This document shows, piece by piece, positions 10,600 through 22,207 of a stretch of 64,000 nt of DNA (position 1 is its first letter; the number at the start of each line of letters is the position of its first letter). A program made the translations under genes and the position numbers. Source of the stretch: Arcuatula senhousia (lineage: Eukaryota > Mollusca > Bivalvia > Mytilida > Mytilidae); assembly GCA_963971305.1 (NCBI GenBank), contig OZ020307.1, positions 8,259,501 to 8,323,500 on the forward strand, written 5' to 3'. The notes below the pieces were generated by a model that was not told the DNA's origin, searched no databases, and worked only from the letters and a program-made list of their open reading frames with translations.

Positions 10600-12517
10600 A
10601 TCTTCGTTTTAGAAAGCTAAAGAATTAGTCACGTCCGATCTAGTGCTATGTCATCATGATCCGAAACGCCCGATTCTTTTAGCCTGCGATGCCTCTCCGT
10701 TTGGCGTAGGAGCCGTGATATCACACATCATGGACGACGGAAGCGAAAGACCGATAGCATTCGCGTCACGTACACTTACAAAAACGGAACAAAACCGATC
10801 ACAGATAGACAAAGAAGCTACCGCTATCATCTTGGGAGTAAAGAAATTCCACATTTATCTGTTTGGGAGACATTTCACGTTGATAACAGATCATCAACCT
10901 CTCGTTTCGATCTTTGACCCGACGAAAGGAATTTCAATGACAACTGCCGCGAGACTACAACGATACGCGCTGTACCTTACAGGATACGATTATAACATTG
11001 AGTACCGTAATACGAAACAACATACAAATGCCGACGCATTATCGCGACTGCCGTATGAATCAACAGAGGACAAGCCAGATTCCGTAGATTTGTTCTATAC
11101 CGAGCAAATAGAACAAGCGCCAATCAACACTGCTACCGTGAAGCGCGAAATGCAGAGAGAAAACGTACTAAGTAAAGTGTACGAATACAGTTATGACAGG
11201 TTGGACAAAACCAAACGAACAGTTCTTACAGCCGTTTTACACGCGCCGTGAAGAATTGACCATTCATCAAGGATGTATTCTATGGGGAATACGAGTCGTG
11301 ATTCCGATCAAACTGCGCAAAGAAGTTCTAGAGATGTTACATTTAGGACATCCCGGAGTGGTTAAAATGAAAGCTATCGCGAGGAGTTACGTGTGGTGGC
11401 CTGGAATAGACGCAGACATTGAAACGTTGGCGAAACAGTGTTCGGGATGCCAACTTCATGCAAAGAATCCGCAAACCGAGCCGTTACATCCATGGGAATG
11501 GCCAAGTACACCGTATGAGAAACTACACATCGATTTCGCGGGACCGTTCATGAACAGCATGTTCATCGTTATTATAGACGCACATTCGAATTGGCCAGAA
11601 GTATTTCCGATGCGAACGACAACTACAGGACAGACTATAGATAGACGATATTGAGATGTGGAATAAGTGTACGCGACACAACAAAAATAAACAAACAGCA
11701 ATTCAAAAAATCACAACGGAAAACAGCAAGCAGTCTTCAACATGACCATAGGTCACTGCTTACCGTCTTGCGTATTGACATTTTACGTTCAGTTTTTGCG
11801 AGGAATGGTATTCCGAAACAAAAAGTCACGGACAACGGTCCACAATTCATTTCAGAAGAATTCCGTAAATTTGTCACAACAAATGGAATCAAACATTTTC
11901 GCTCAGCTCCATACCACCCAGCTACTAATGGATTGGCCGAGATATTTGTACAAAGTCTGAAACAAAGTTTAAAAGCTATGTCATCTCAGCCGATATCGCT
12001 TAACCACAAACTTGAAAACTTTTTGATAACGTATCGAAATTCACCTCATTCTACGACAAACGAAACGCCAGCAAAGATGTTTCTTGGACGAAATTTACAT
12101 ACACGTTTGGATTTATTAAAGCCTGATGTCAAAACTGTTGTGAATGACAAACAATTCAGTAAATCGTTTAATATTTCAAAGAATAAACTGAGACAATTTG
12201 AACCTGGACAAAGTGTGAATGTACGCGATTACAGGGGAGAAAATAAGTGAAAAACTGCAAACATTGTAAATCGAACGGGACCTCTGATGTACGAAGTTAT
12301 GACTCCTGAAGGTGCCCGTTGGAGACGACACACCGATCAGATCCGAAGTACAGAGATGAGACCGCCAGATGTTATAACCGAGAATATAGACACTGACAAT
12401 GACAATAATATAAGTGAAAATCCAATGCCGGTTATTGACACTAGTAACGAAAGTGACACGCGCAGATATCCAGAAAGAACCAAACGTAAACCGAAACGTT
12501 TAATTGAAGAAATGTGA
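10600..12517 (+). pseudogene. Ty3/gypsy RNase H and integrase polyprotein remnant
   Basis: 10600-11251 encodes RT-connection and RNase H: ILLACDASPFGVGAVI, PIAFASRTLTKTE, KEATAIILGVKKF, TLITDHQPL and NADALSRLPYE. A frame change near 11195 leads to 11193-11654, with the integrase zinc finger (HLGHPGVVKMKAIARSYVWW, then CSGCQLH) and the first catalytic Asp (LHIDFAGPF). A repeat inserted at about 11652-11765 breaks the core. It resumes with FARNGIPKQKVTDNGPQF (second Asp) and YHPATNGLAEIFVQSLKQS (third acidic residue), ending at a TGA at 12248-12250. 12287-12517 carries the C-terminal tail (TPEGARWRRHTDQIR). RT catalytic motifs are absent, lost with the deletion after the 5' LTR. Confidence 0.9.
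11640..11768. repeat. ~125-bp dispersed repeat inserted in the gypsy integrase
   Basis: The stretch containing AGACGATATTGAGATGTGG ... GCAGTCTTCAACATG ... CCGTCTTGC is closely similar to 45279-45412. It splits the integrase between TTTGQTID and ILRSVFARNG, with no integrase residues apparently lost, so it is an insertion. It has no gene and no obvious terminal inverted repeats; a SINE-like element or a fragment of a larger family are both possible. Confidence 0.7.
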
Positions 12518-13377
12518 CTTTGTAAATTGCGTTTAAATATTTTTATTAAGTTTAGATAAGTGACTGTAAATATTTTCATTCATAGTTAGGATTTCATTAC
12601 TCTAGCACAGACATTAATTGCTTCTCAATTTAAGGGGGGGTGTTAAGGGACCAGTCAATATTTATTAGGGAGTTGGGACCGGTGCATTTAAAATTTCAAA
12701 AGCGAAAAAAGTTTACGTCCTACTATTGAAAAAAAGCAAAAAAAAATAAATGTCCTATATGTGTTGTAATGAATAAAAGTTAATGTCCTATCAATTTTTA
12801 AACTTATTTTTATATACTCCTCATACAAATAAACTTTGTTGGATATAATTATTTTTGGCTATATTTTGTTATATCAAAGTGAAAACAATTATCTAAATTT
12901 TGCACCTCCAAAATTTTATGAAATATTCTATTTGCTAGTTACTTTTGCTTTTTTGGTTAACACTAACATATTTTTTTTTTCGCAAAAAAAAAAAGTTGCT
13001 GTCCTATCAGCGCTGGTGAAAAAAAAGTTTTGGCCCTATCAAGATTTTCAAAGAAAAAAGTATGTGTCCTACTACCATTAGACATTTTCACTGTAAGCCG
13101 AAACCGAATCCGAAACCGAAATCGAAACCGAAACCAAAAGTATGGAACGCAGATACTGTTTCATTATCATTATTTGCTACTTTGAGATGTCCAAAGAACG
13201 TTTTTCTTGTGGTTTATGCATTATGCTTTTTGTTTAGTCATTATAATATATAATATAATATATTATATACCCATTTTGATATGGGCTTGTGTACTGAAAT
13301 GACGCATTTGAAAGTCTGAAAAAGCAATGGTGAAATCAGTAACACGAATGAGTATAACACGAAGAATCGGGTAACAA

Positions 13378-13400
13378 AAAAAAAAAAAAAAAAAAAAAAA
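13378..13400. repeat. poly(A) run
   Basis: About 23 A residues inside the Harbinger-like element. It may mark the tail of an unrecognised retroposed insert. The surrounding 13150-14200 shows no gene. Confidence 0.6.
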
Positions 13401-14199
13401 CAACTACCAAACATCAATCAGCATCGCATTTTTAAGTCTATTACAATGATTTGTGTTTGGTTGTTTTCTTTGTTAATTTATAAAGTTTGTTACTACATGT
13501 AAAAATGCATCATATTCAGTCTTTCATGATGCAGATGAATAACACTGTTTTAGACATAGAAAATTATGTAATAATCAGTGCTATACTGTTAATCAAATAT
13601 GTATTTAATTCGTAAACGATTTTTTTTAGTGTCATTCTAAGTCTTTGTGTTTGTTTTTGTTTGCTTCAATGTGTACTTCATGTCATTCGACAATTGTGAG
13701 CCTGATGCTTTTCCTTAGCAGCAATGAACTCAACTTGTTTGTCCATGGCCTTGTTGCTTGAGATACTAGTAGTTGATACGTTTTTACTTTTCGATTCAAT
13801 TTTGATGATGATAACTTTTATCTAGATTTTATGAAAAATGTTTGTTGCCACTTCTCTACAACATCCTAGTCTTCTTGTCTGAAATACTTAGTTCTTGGGA
13901 TTGCTCTGTACATTAATGTGCTTAGCAAAAACGAATATCCCAATAATGTGTACTTTTATTGGATGTCTTTTGTATATGCCATGTATAACAAAGGTTTAAT
14001 GATAGCGCATTGTGGAACACCTATGAGTGTATGGTTCTATTTGACTCGGGATCGATTCTTTAAGCTAAATAGTTTCGTTATTAATTTTATTTATCCCCCG
14101 TTTAAAATCTGTTGATGAAATAGGGGCACTTTTATGTTATATGTTTGAATCTTGAATATCTTTATCATTATCCAATTTTTAATGACAAGAATTGACAGT

Positions 14200-14880
14200 A
14201 CCTTTGTCGGAAGAAAGAGGCCCATTGGGGCATTCGAGTGTCAAAGGTCTGGAAAGGCAACGACAAGATCGGTAAACACGAACTAGAACAGCATGAGGAA
14301 ACACAAAACACATAATCAACTGAACAGAAATTAACAACGCGGACTAAAGTCGTAACAAGAATAAACTCAGGTGCTCTGGAAGAATAAGCGGTCCCTGCCT
14401 GCTATAGCACACCCGCTCCGCTGATCACTTCCTATCCATCTTTGTCAAATCAGATAAAGGAAGACAAAACAAAACTGTGACAAACCAAAATCTGCCGCAT
14501 CTGAGGGATACAATTCCTATATTTGTCTACAAGTACGTGGTATCTACCACAAAATGTTTTAATTGAAGACAACAACCGAGAATCGACATTATCCTATGTT
14601 AGTAATTTCTGTGTCAAACGTGACGCTCTGCTAGGGAAATCGATGTAATTTCCGCAAGCTCTGGAGTAGCAAATCAATTATGATACGAAATTTCATAAGC
14701 TGGAGCGGACGGAATGTTGCTATTTGATCGTTGAACAAGGAAATGACGCAAGAGACACTGACGGACTAACAGAGAAATAAGGCTTCATTAGGCACCCAGA
14801 AGATGCATTGACATACAGATTGATGCATGAAATTAACCTTGATGATCAATCTTATATGTCGAAAAAACAAATCCGGCAAA
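14200..14880 (-). pseudogene. Penelope-like RT C-terminal fragment and 3' region
   Basis: On the minus strand, words equivalent to the + copy at 7550-7870 are found in the same order: TAGCAACATTCCGTCCGCTC, then ATCATAATTGATTTGCTA (the QLIRY segment), and further on GGGTGTGCTATAGCAGGCAG. Many stops and indels make it non-coding. It lies inside the Harbinger-like element, so it arrived after that insertion or was carried in by it. Confidence 0.65.
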
Positions 14881-15720
14881 TTCAACCGGAGAAACTGAAA
14901 ATTGCAGCAGTCCTGACTTGATAAAGGAATCTAACGAATGATGGGTAAAACCAAGTTTTATTGCGCCAACATTTTTCTTCCCTATTGTTCGAAGGGCCCA
15001 GTAGTAACACGAAACACAACACTACCATAAGATACAAAAGATACAAAAGACAGTGAAGATTATCACCCAAGAACAATAAACAGCCAAAAATAATTAAACC
15101 AATCAGGAGTCATTTAATCAGACATGATTTTGAATTTGTATACCAATGTAAGATATTGAAAGGAAACTGTTTTGGAGGCCATTACATTATTATAATCAGT
15201 CAACTGTAAGAAGATAATTGAACTATTCATCAGAATTCTTGAAAGGTAACCACTAATACACCAACATAAGAGCTGAATTAAAATGCTGACACTCGCCGAG
15301 TAAACATATGCACAAATAAATTCGACTTTTAAGGTTTAACAATTAACATTTAATCAGACATTCAAAGTTTCAAAAAATAAATGTTTTCTAAACAGTTGAA
15401 TTCAGTTTCGGTTTCGATTTCGGTTTCGGTTTCGGCTGATAGTGAAAATGTCTATTTGCACTGGTCCTATCACTTCAATAAATATTGACCAGTCCCTAAG
15501 TATTTACAAATTGATATATATGTTTTAATGCCAATGGTTCATTCACCTTAACTATATTCTCACAACAACACACCCTTAACACTTGTCGCTGTAACATCTC
15601 TTTATATATCGTTGTGTGTGTTCTGCATACTTTGTAAACTCTGTCATACTTTTAGTCTTTAATAATACAATGTAGATACTAAACGTGTTTTTGTTAATAC
15701 TTCAAATACACCACATTATC

Positions 15721-16110
15721 ATGTATATTCCTTTCTTTATTCACACTAACATTATTATAACCCAATATAAGTCATGTAAGTAAAATGCTATAGTTCCTTG
15801 TTTTGAACTCCTATTTGATGGTATTTTGAGGGTTCTATATAATCACGGGATGGAGGCTATAGGTAACAACTTAGATTTAACAACAAGTCGCCTTACCTTG
15901 AGAAGTAGATACAAAGTAGTTCCTTAAATGAAACAATAACAAATAGGAAATTTTCTTCGATAAATCCATCTTATTCTGTTGTGTATGAGCTAATTTGGAA
16001 TTAACAGGAAATAACCTAAATAATCTATAGATATTGCCAAGTCAGTTGGTTATTTTAAAGTACATGATTTTTGTGCATTATCTAATCAATTTTAATAATA
16101 CAGAATCCTA
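15721..16110. other. unassigned AT-rich stretch
   Basis: Nothing recognised between the gypsy element and the LINE fragment. Confidence 0.5.
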
Positions 16111-16112
16111 TC

Positions 16113-17000
16113 ATGATTGTAAATTTGATCCTTTACCAGGTAAATGATTCAGTGTCTCAATTTAGGGCAAATATAGACAGCATAACATATAAGACAAAAT
16201 TGTCAAATTTTATTGAAACAAATTTTTCAGACAGTGATTCCATCACCCAATCTTTCAGTACAATACTGATTGACTGTGCAAAACAATCAGTAAAGTTTGT
16301 TAATGTACATCCAGGTAAAAGAAAGAGAAAATCTTCTAAAAAACCTTGGTTTACTGATAATTGTCATGAGTTAAGAACCAGTATGAAAAATTATGAAACA
16401 TAAGTCAATAGATTCCCATACAATGGAGAATATAGAAAGTCATTTTACACTTTGAAATCTAAATATAGGAGAGCCTGTAAACATGAGGCTCGCATTTATA
16501 AACAAAATATCATAAATAATATTAATAGAAATTTAGATAATGATTCAAAAACATTTTTGGAACTTCTTAACAAGCTTGATAGGATCAACAGCCCACCTAA
16601 GACTACTGAGGATTTACCTCATCAAACTTTTATTGATTTTTATAGAAAACTAAATACGGATAATGCAAATAATAATGACTTTCAAGCTCAAATTGAAAAT
16701 CAAACACAAAATTTGTTCAAAGTTAAAGGAAATAAATCAGACCATTTAGACGATATAACCATTGATGAAATAGCTAAACAAATAAAAGCTTTAAAATTAA
16801 AAAAGAGTACATCAAATGATCTTATCTCGAGTGAGATGCTTAAAAATGGAGGATTAACCATTCTTAAACCTTTAGAAAAATTATTTAATTTTATCTTTAA
16901 CGATGGTAAGTTTCCAAAAAGTTGGAATGAAAGTTTTTTGGTACTTTTACACATAAAAGGTTGTAAATTTGATCCTAACAATTATAGATTTTATAGATTA
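16113..17000 (+). pseudogene. LINE (non-LTR retrotransposon) fragment, endonuclease-RT linker and RT start
   Basis: One frame is open from 16113 to about 17012 apart from a TAA at 16401-16403. It contains KKPWFTDNCHELR (the usual PWF/W linker after the endonuclease), a basic coiled stretch, then RT start motifs: IAKQIKALKLKKSTSNDLIS and KPLEKLFNFIFNDGKFPKSW. The RT palm is missing: coding ends at DPNNYR (about 16990), where the palindromic AT array begins. The endonuclease is also missing on the 5' side. The AT-rich codon use and style resemble the LINE 3' fragment at 57437, so both could come from one family; that is inference. Confidence 0.8.
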
Positions 17001-17009
17001 TATTTTTTA

Positions 17010-17722
17010 TAGATTTATAGAATTATAAATTTTATAAGATATCTTATTACCTATATAAGATATCTTTAAAAGAAAATGAGATATCTACTAAAACAATGTT
17101 TATAAGATATCTGATCAAGTTTATAAGATATCTCATAATGTTTATAGGATATCTTATAAAATATATAAAATATCTTATAAATTATTTTTTATAAGATATC
17201 TTATAAAGTGTATAAGATATCTTATAAAGTTTATCAGAAATCTTATAAACTGTATGAGATATCTTATAAAGTATATGAGATATCTTATTAATTTTATGAG
17301 ATATCTTTAAAGAGGCCTTATAAAAATATAAGATATCTCATATAAATGGGAGTTTATAAGATATCTTATAAAACATATGAGATATCGTATAAAACATATA
17401 AGATATCTGATAAACTTTATGAGATATCTTATAAACTTTTTAAGATATCTTATTAGTTTTATAAGATATCTTATAAATTATTTTATATGAGATATCTAAT
17501 AATCTTTATAAGATATCTTATAAACTTTATGAGATATCTTATATGTTTTATGAGATATCTTATTTGTTTTATAAGATATCTTTTATGTTTTATAAGATAT
17601 CTCGCATGTTTTATAAGATATCGTATAAACTACCATTTATATGAGATATCTTATATGTTTAATAAGATATCTTATAAAGTATACGAGATATCTTATAAAT
17701 TTTATGAGATATCTTTAAAGAG
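17010..17722. repeat. satellite-like array of palindromic ATAAGATATCTTAT units
   Basis: Roughly 30 copies of AGATATCT (a perfect palindrome), most inside a longer palindrome such as ATAAGATATCTTAT, spaced about 16-30 bp with a common step of 21 bp. Occasional mismatches occur (CAGAAATC at 17225). The regular 21-bp step yields a repetitive RYLI-type peptide on the + strand that is not a gene. Each unit and the whole array could fold on itself. Confidence 0.93.
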
Positions 17723-17737
17723 GAATAAATATAAATA

Positions 17738-17826
17738 TGGCGTGCTTCATTGGTGACAGTGAAAACGAAAATCCCCTATGTACGAGAATAAAGAGATCGA
17801 GGTTCAATTCCATCGACACGCAAGCC
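17738..17826 (+). repeat. possible tRNA-derived SINE head
   Basis: The segment begins GGCGTGCTTCATTGGTGACAG, where TTGGTGACAGTG loosely resembles an A box, and contains GAGGTTCAATTCC (about 17810), close to the B-box consensus. The outer GCGTG and CACGC can pair as an acceptor-like stem. The fold is imperfect and the sequence is not a canonical tRNA, so a SINE head or chance match are both open. Confidence 0.3.
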
Positions 17827-17829
17827 CAC

Positions 17830-19845
17830 GTTGTTTAATTATTACCCGAACCCTAAATGAATTAATAACATAAAGGAGTTCAAACGCAAGTTCCAAACTG
17901 ATGACAGTTCAATAACCGGCCCTCTGGTAACGAGGGGTGGCCAACTTAGTTTAAAAACATAAATGTAAACGGCACATTTTGTGGTAAACGGTCCCAGGCC
18001 AATGATCTTGGGACCTGTAAAGCCACCCAGTTATACACTGATATGGAGATTAATTTGTTGCGCTTAAATTTGCAGCTTCCAATTAAATTGTCGCATTATT
18101 TGGAGTGAGAAGTTGCCACGAAGGTATTGGCATTATGTTGATACCGGCAAAGCATTGGAAAAATCTCGGAAGCGACTAAACTTATCGGTCATGAATTTCA
18201 TAGGTAATATCAATGGCTACACGATAAGGCACCCGAACATTTGTGCAAAAAAAGAAGTAGCTGAATAAAGGCTATAAGATTGCATTACACCATGTAGTAC
18301 TATAGGAAGAAGCTACTACATGCCAAATATCAAGAGGCTGTGTCATGAAATTGCCCGGAAAACTGTGACGGAAATTTTTGCGACTCCGCAGGACGACGCG
18401 TACGGAAAGTGTCAAAGTGACTCATATATGTCGCTTTGCAACACGTTGCAGGCGATATAAAAAAATCCATCTTAAAGCTAAGAAGACAAAGTGGGAAACA
18501 CAAAGAGGTATCATAAATATGACATTTAAAATACTTGGAAAAATGAATTCCTTGATCACACAGGAAAAGTTGGTTATACTCATTGATTTTTAAAGTACAT
18601 TATATATCTGTTACAGGGAATGTGTGTAATTGGAGATTGCTGATGATGAGGAATAATTTTCCGAAATGGCCATACAGCTCATAAAAATGAATTGCAGTTA
18701 GAGTTAACATATGTGTTGTCGTCTCATGTTCATTTACTCCATATCCTTTCATAAATTATTTGTAATCCCTGGAAAAAATGTGGATTTCATGTTATCACTG
18801 GCCATTTTAGGGAAAACATGTACATGCATGTATTCCCTAAAATTTCTAGGAGTTACACCTAAAATTTCTGATTTAAAAATCTAACAAGTTATCCTTGAAA
18901 AGAAAATTGAATAAAAAAGACCTGTGTACAACATGTTTCTGAAGATTTGACATTCTATAACTATTAATTGGAGCCATTTCTTTGAACAACCCAGGAATAA
19001 AATCTGTCATTCTCAAATGGGACTTCTGGTTGATGAATATAATATTTCATTTTACACAATATACAAAAGATTGTAACATGAATTTGGTGATAAGCTTTTA
19101 TTTCACCTAGGAAAAACTAGGGATTACATTTAATCACACACATTCATGTATCAAAGTAAGTATTATCAACAAAGTTAACCCCCCCCCCTTCCCATACAGA
19201 GTTATCTTAACATCTAACATGGAGCAGTTCAGATATTGCGTTGAAAAATAAAGTGAAAATGTTAAAAAGGTAATTTAGCTCATTCGGTAGGTGTGACTGA
19301 CCAATAGAGCGGTACAAAAATGTAATAAATTATGATAAGAAGCTTGCAAAAATATACACGAAGACCTGCATGGGGTAATGTCCAATGTACCAGGAGATCT
19401 TTAAAGTTACATCCACATGCTTGACCAGTACCCTAAAAATATGCATAACCATTAGGCGCCCGGAGCAAAGAAAAATCAAAATGAAACAAACAATAATGAA
19501 TTAAAACAAAAAATATTCATTCAGTAAAGATGGACTGGAAGACATAAAAATAAAAACCAACCTTTATCCTTACCACTTCAGATTTGGAAAGACGCTGGGA
19601 TAAAAAAAAAGCTGTTGTTTACCTAGTCTTTAATTGGATTTGTAAAGTTTGTAGCAACCCTAATGGATAATCTTTGGATATTGTACACCAATAAAATCAC
19701 ACAAAAAGGAAAATTACACATCTTTGAATGTCGATATTGATAGAAGCAATGTTGAAATATTCAAACATCTTGAATCCGAAAAGACAAAATCAGAAGACAC
19801 AAAAGACAAGACGAATTGAAAATAAAAAGAAACGTTCAACATAAG
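17830..19845. other. unassigned intergenic stretch
   Basis: No convincing gene. A short frame at 18378-18593 is rich in Lys and Arg, but no family is recognised. A run of nine C lies near 19180. No inverted ends or tandem arrays were seen. Confidence 0.5.
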
Positions 19846-20675
19846 AAAAAACAAGGGGCTCCCAAGAGCCTGAATCGCCCACCTGACTTATGTGCTTAAC
19901 CTATAGGTTATTAACCAATAGCTATTTGACACTGACATGACTGAAGAATCATAACTTTTGATAATGGGTCATCTGACAACATGGTTTAACTTGATGCAGT
20001 AAAATATAGAGTAATATTTTAGCAATTATCAAAGCAAAGCTCTCATTCTAAGGGGAATAACTCCTAAAATGAATGGTCCTACTACTTTAATTCTGTTTCA
20101 TATTTTGTATATCTGAGTTTGCTTAACAATTAAAATTTCTTAGATATCTTTTATGAATTTTAAGAAATTAAACTGCTGAATAACTGCAAAATTCTTGAAA
20201 AATCTAGAAAAGAATGATAACTCCCACATGGGTTGTTTGATCTTCAAACGTTCAGGGTTCATGTAGGTAGATCTTGAAATGCTGATCACTTTTGTATTTG
20301 CATCAGAATTTAAAAATCGGTCACCATTTTTTTTAAGTTATTTGCCAAAAAAATGCACTCTACCCCTATGTTCTATTTGTACCTGCGCAAAGGCAAAAGC
20401 AGATCTAGGAGTCGGGTCACTCCGTCCGTCCGTCTATCCGTCCGTAGCGCTATAGAGTGTCTTTCTTGTGTAATCTGAATCCCAAAAACCAAATACTCGA
20501 TCTTTCTGAAATTTTACACAGCAATTACAGATATATTGAAGATGTGCTGCCTTTTGGGATATTTTTATAATTCCGCTTAAAATTAGGGGCCCTAAATGGG
20601 CCAAAAAGCAACCTTTTTATTTGTTTTCACAATAACTTTTGTCCTGGTTGACCAAATGCTATGAAACTTTAATGC

Positions 20676-21881
20676 CCTGTCACACTATAACGTTTTAGCC
20701 AACGTGGGCCGAACGTTCGAATAATGTTCTAAAACGTTGGAACACGTTGCCAGTCGCTGTAAAAAGTTTCAAAAAATATCTCGGTGAAAGAACTCAAAGC
20801 GTCAGACTAACTACCTGCAACGCACGACAAACTTATTCAAAACTTATCTATAGCGTTTGTCTGGCGTACTTGACGTTTGCCTAGCGCATGTGTGACGACT
20901 GCAGAACGCATTCATAGCGTTAGTCTAACTTATAATTTTTTTCTCTCGGTGGGGAGACCTAGGATTTCTGTTCTTTTCTCTAGTATTATTTCACAATAGC
21001 CCAAATAGATCTATTATCTGGCTTAAATGTATTGCTGGATTAATTAATAATTATAGATACATCATGTTAATTTAGTTTCGTTATAAAAAATATTAGTTTT
21101 CAGCGTTCTGGTAATATGAATGTATGATTATTCTAAACCCGTTTTTTTAACCAATAGTGAGGATTTTTGCACTCAGTCTAAAAGAATAAAATATAGTGTA
21201 GATTTTATATTTTGATATGTCAAAAATATACAGAGAGGAATGCTTTCACGTGTTAACAAACTCTCAAAATCTCAAATGAGTATATACATGTGAGAAATAC
21301 CGGTCTGTAGAGTTTGCCTAGCATCCTTTTTATAGCATTTGACTAATCCTAAATATTTGCAGAGTCCTTAATAGGGACAAACGCGTGTGCTCAATGAATA
21401 TTAAAAATACACATGATTTCAAATGAGTATTTAAGTTGGACTGTCGTTACTCGTTCTGTACACGTTTTAAACACGTTGAATAAGTTTCTTGGTCGTTATA
21501 GACTGACGCTAGACGTGCGCTGCATTATCGCTAGACACGTTCGTTTCCAATTAGCTTAGCGTTCGTCAAACGCATTTCAACGTGCACTCAACGACCACAT
21601 AGCGTACATCAGCGTGTGTGTAACGTCCTTCTAACTTATGCCTAGCGTTCGAATAATTTATTTCTAACACGTTGGCGAACGTCGGAAATTTTAAGCATGT
21701 TGAAAAATTAGCGACGCACTCGTCGTTCACCAACGCACGCTGACGTTCGCTAACGTGTTTGTAGCGTGTTCATAACGTAAACAAAACAAAACTTTTGCAA
21801 CGCACAACAGCGTGTTGAAAATATATTTTAAAACCATGAAAACGTCGGCACACGTTGGCTAAAACGTTATAGTGTGACAGG
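20676..21881. mobile_element. 1.2-kb TIR element rich in ACGTT/AACGT words
   Basis: 31-bp perfect terminal inverted repeats: 20676-20706 (CCTGTCACACTATAACGTTT...) and 21851-21881. The subterminal regions (20690-20930 and 21440-21850) are dense in AACGTT, ACGTTC and CGTTGG words in both orientations; the central part is AT-rich. It has no gene and no unambiguous target duplication. It sits inside the Helitron-like composite. Confidence 0.88.
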
Positions 21882-22055
21882 TATCACAGTAATGTTACTT
21901 ACAATAAAATGAAGTGTGGGGTTGATTTCGAATGTCCCCTCTTTTTTCGTTTTAAAAAATCTAATTCTGAATGACTGATTGATATGAAATTTTACAGTGA
22001 TGTTCCTTGCCATTAAATGATCCAATGGTATGATTTTTAATGTCTCCCCTTTCAG

Positions 22056-22207
22056 AGAGGCGGATCCAGAAATTTTCGAAAAGGGTTGGGGGGGGGGGGG
22101 GGTTTCCAGACCAATTTTGCTGAAAATCTACACAATAATTTGAAAATTTCGGAGGAAAGGGGGGGTCCGACCCCCGGAACCCCCCCCCCCCCCTGGATCC
22201 GCCGCTG
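22056..22207. mobile_element. ~150-bp poly-G MITE with GGCGGATCC ends
   Basis: The left end contains GAGGCGGATCCAGAAA and the right end reads CTGGATCCGCCGCTG, forming inverted termini. Long G runs (about 22088-22102) and C runs (about 22181-22194) lie just inside them. Elements with these ends and G tracts are familiar from several animal genomes. No gene. Confidence 0.75.

Larger units (their letters stand above)
12647..15496. mobile_element. 2.85-kb non-autonomous PIF/Harbinger-like element
   Basis: Left end GGGACCAGTCAATATTTATT (12647-12666) matches the reverse complement of the right end (15477-15496) at 18 of 20 bases. TAA lies directly outside both ends (12644-12646 and 15497-15499), the 3-bp duplication typical of PIF/Harbinger. 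Further in, GACATTTTCACT followed by a GAAACC-rich run (13081-13130) is repeated in inverted form at 15400-15453, so the inverted ends are long but interrupted on the left by repeated GTCCTA words (12716-13080). There is no transposase. It splits the gypsy 3' LTR and contains a Penelope fragment at 14200-14880. Confidence 0.82.
10373..15715 (+). mobile_element. internally deleted Ty3/gypsy LTR retrotransposon with a nested DNA transposon in its 3' LTR
   Basis: The 5' LTR (10373-10564) starts TGTTAAGTATTTAC and ends ATACACCACA. The 3' LTR starts at 12641 after a polypurine tract (TTAAGGGGGGG), is broken six bases in by a DNA transposon, resumes at 15497 and ends in the same ATACACCACA at 15715. 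TTATC precedes the element (10368-10372) and follows it (15716-15720), a perfect 5-bp target duplication. The LTR copies differ by several indels; the 3' copy has about 50 extra bases near 15630-15680. gag, protease and RT are missing: RNase H sequence begins within about 50 bp of the 5' LTR. Confidence 0.92.

Noticed and set aside
17487..17756. 89-codon frame with RYLI/RYLC repeats
   Set aside because: A direct product of the 21-bp palindromic array.
18378..18593. Lys/Arg-rich 71-codon frame that hinted at a histone or ribosomal protein
   Set aside because: No histone or ribosomal motif aligns by eye over more than a few residues, there is no Kozak or splice support, and it is short.
18634..18668. 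CTGATGATGAGG...CCGAAAT resembling a hammerhead core
   Set aside because: The base after CTGATGA is not G, stem II does not form and no stem III or cleavage site fits.
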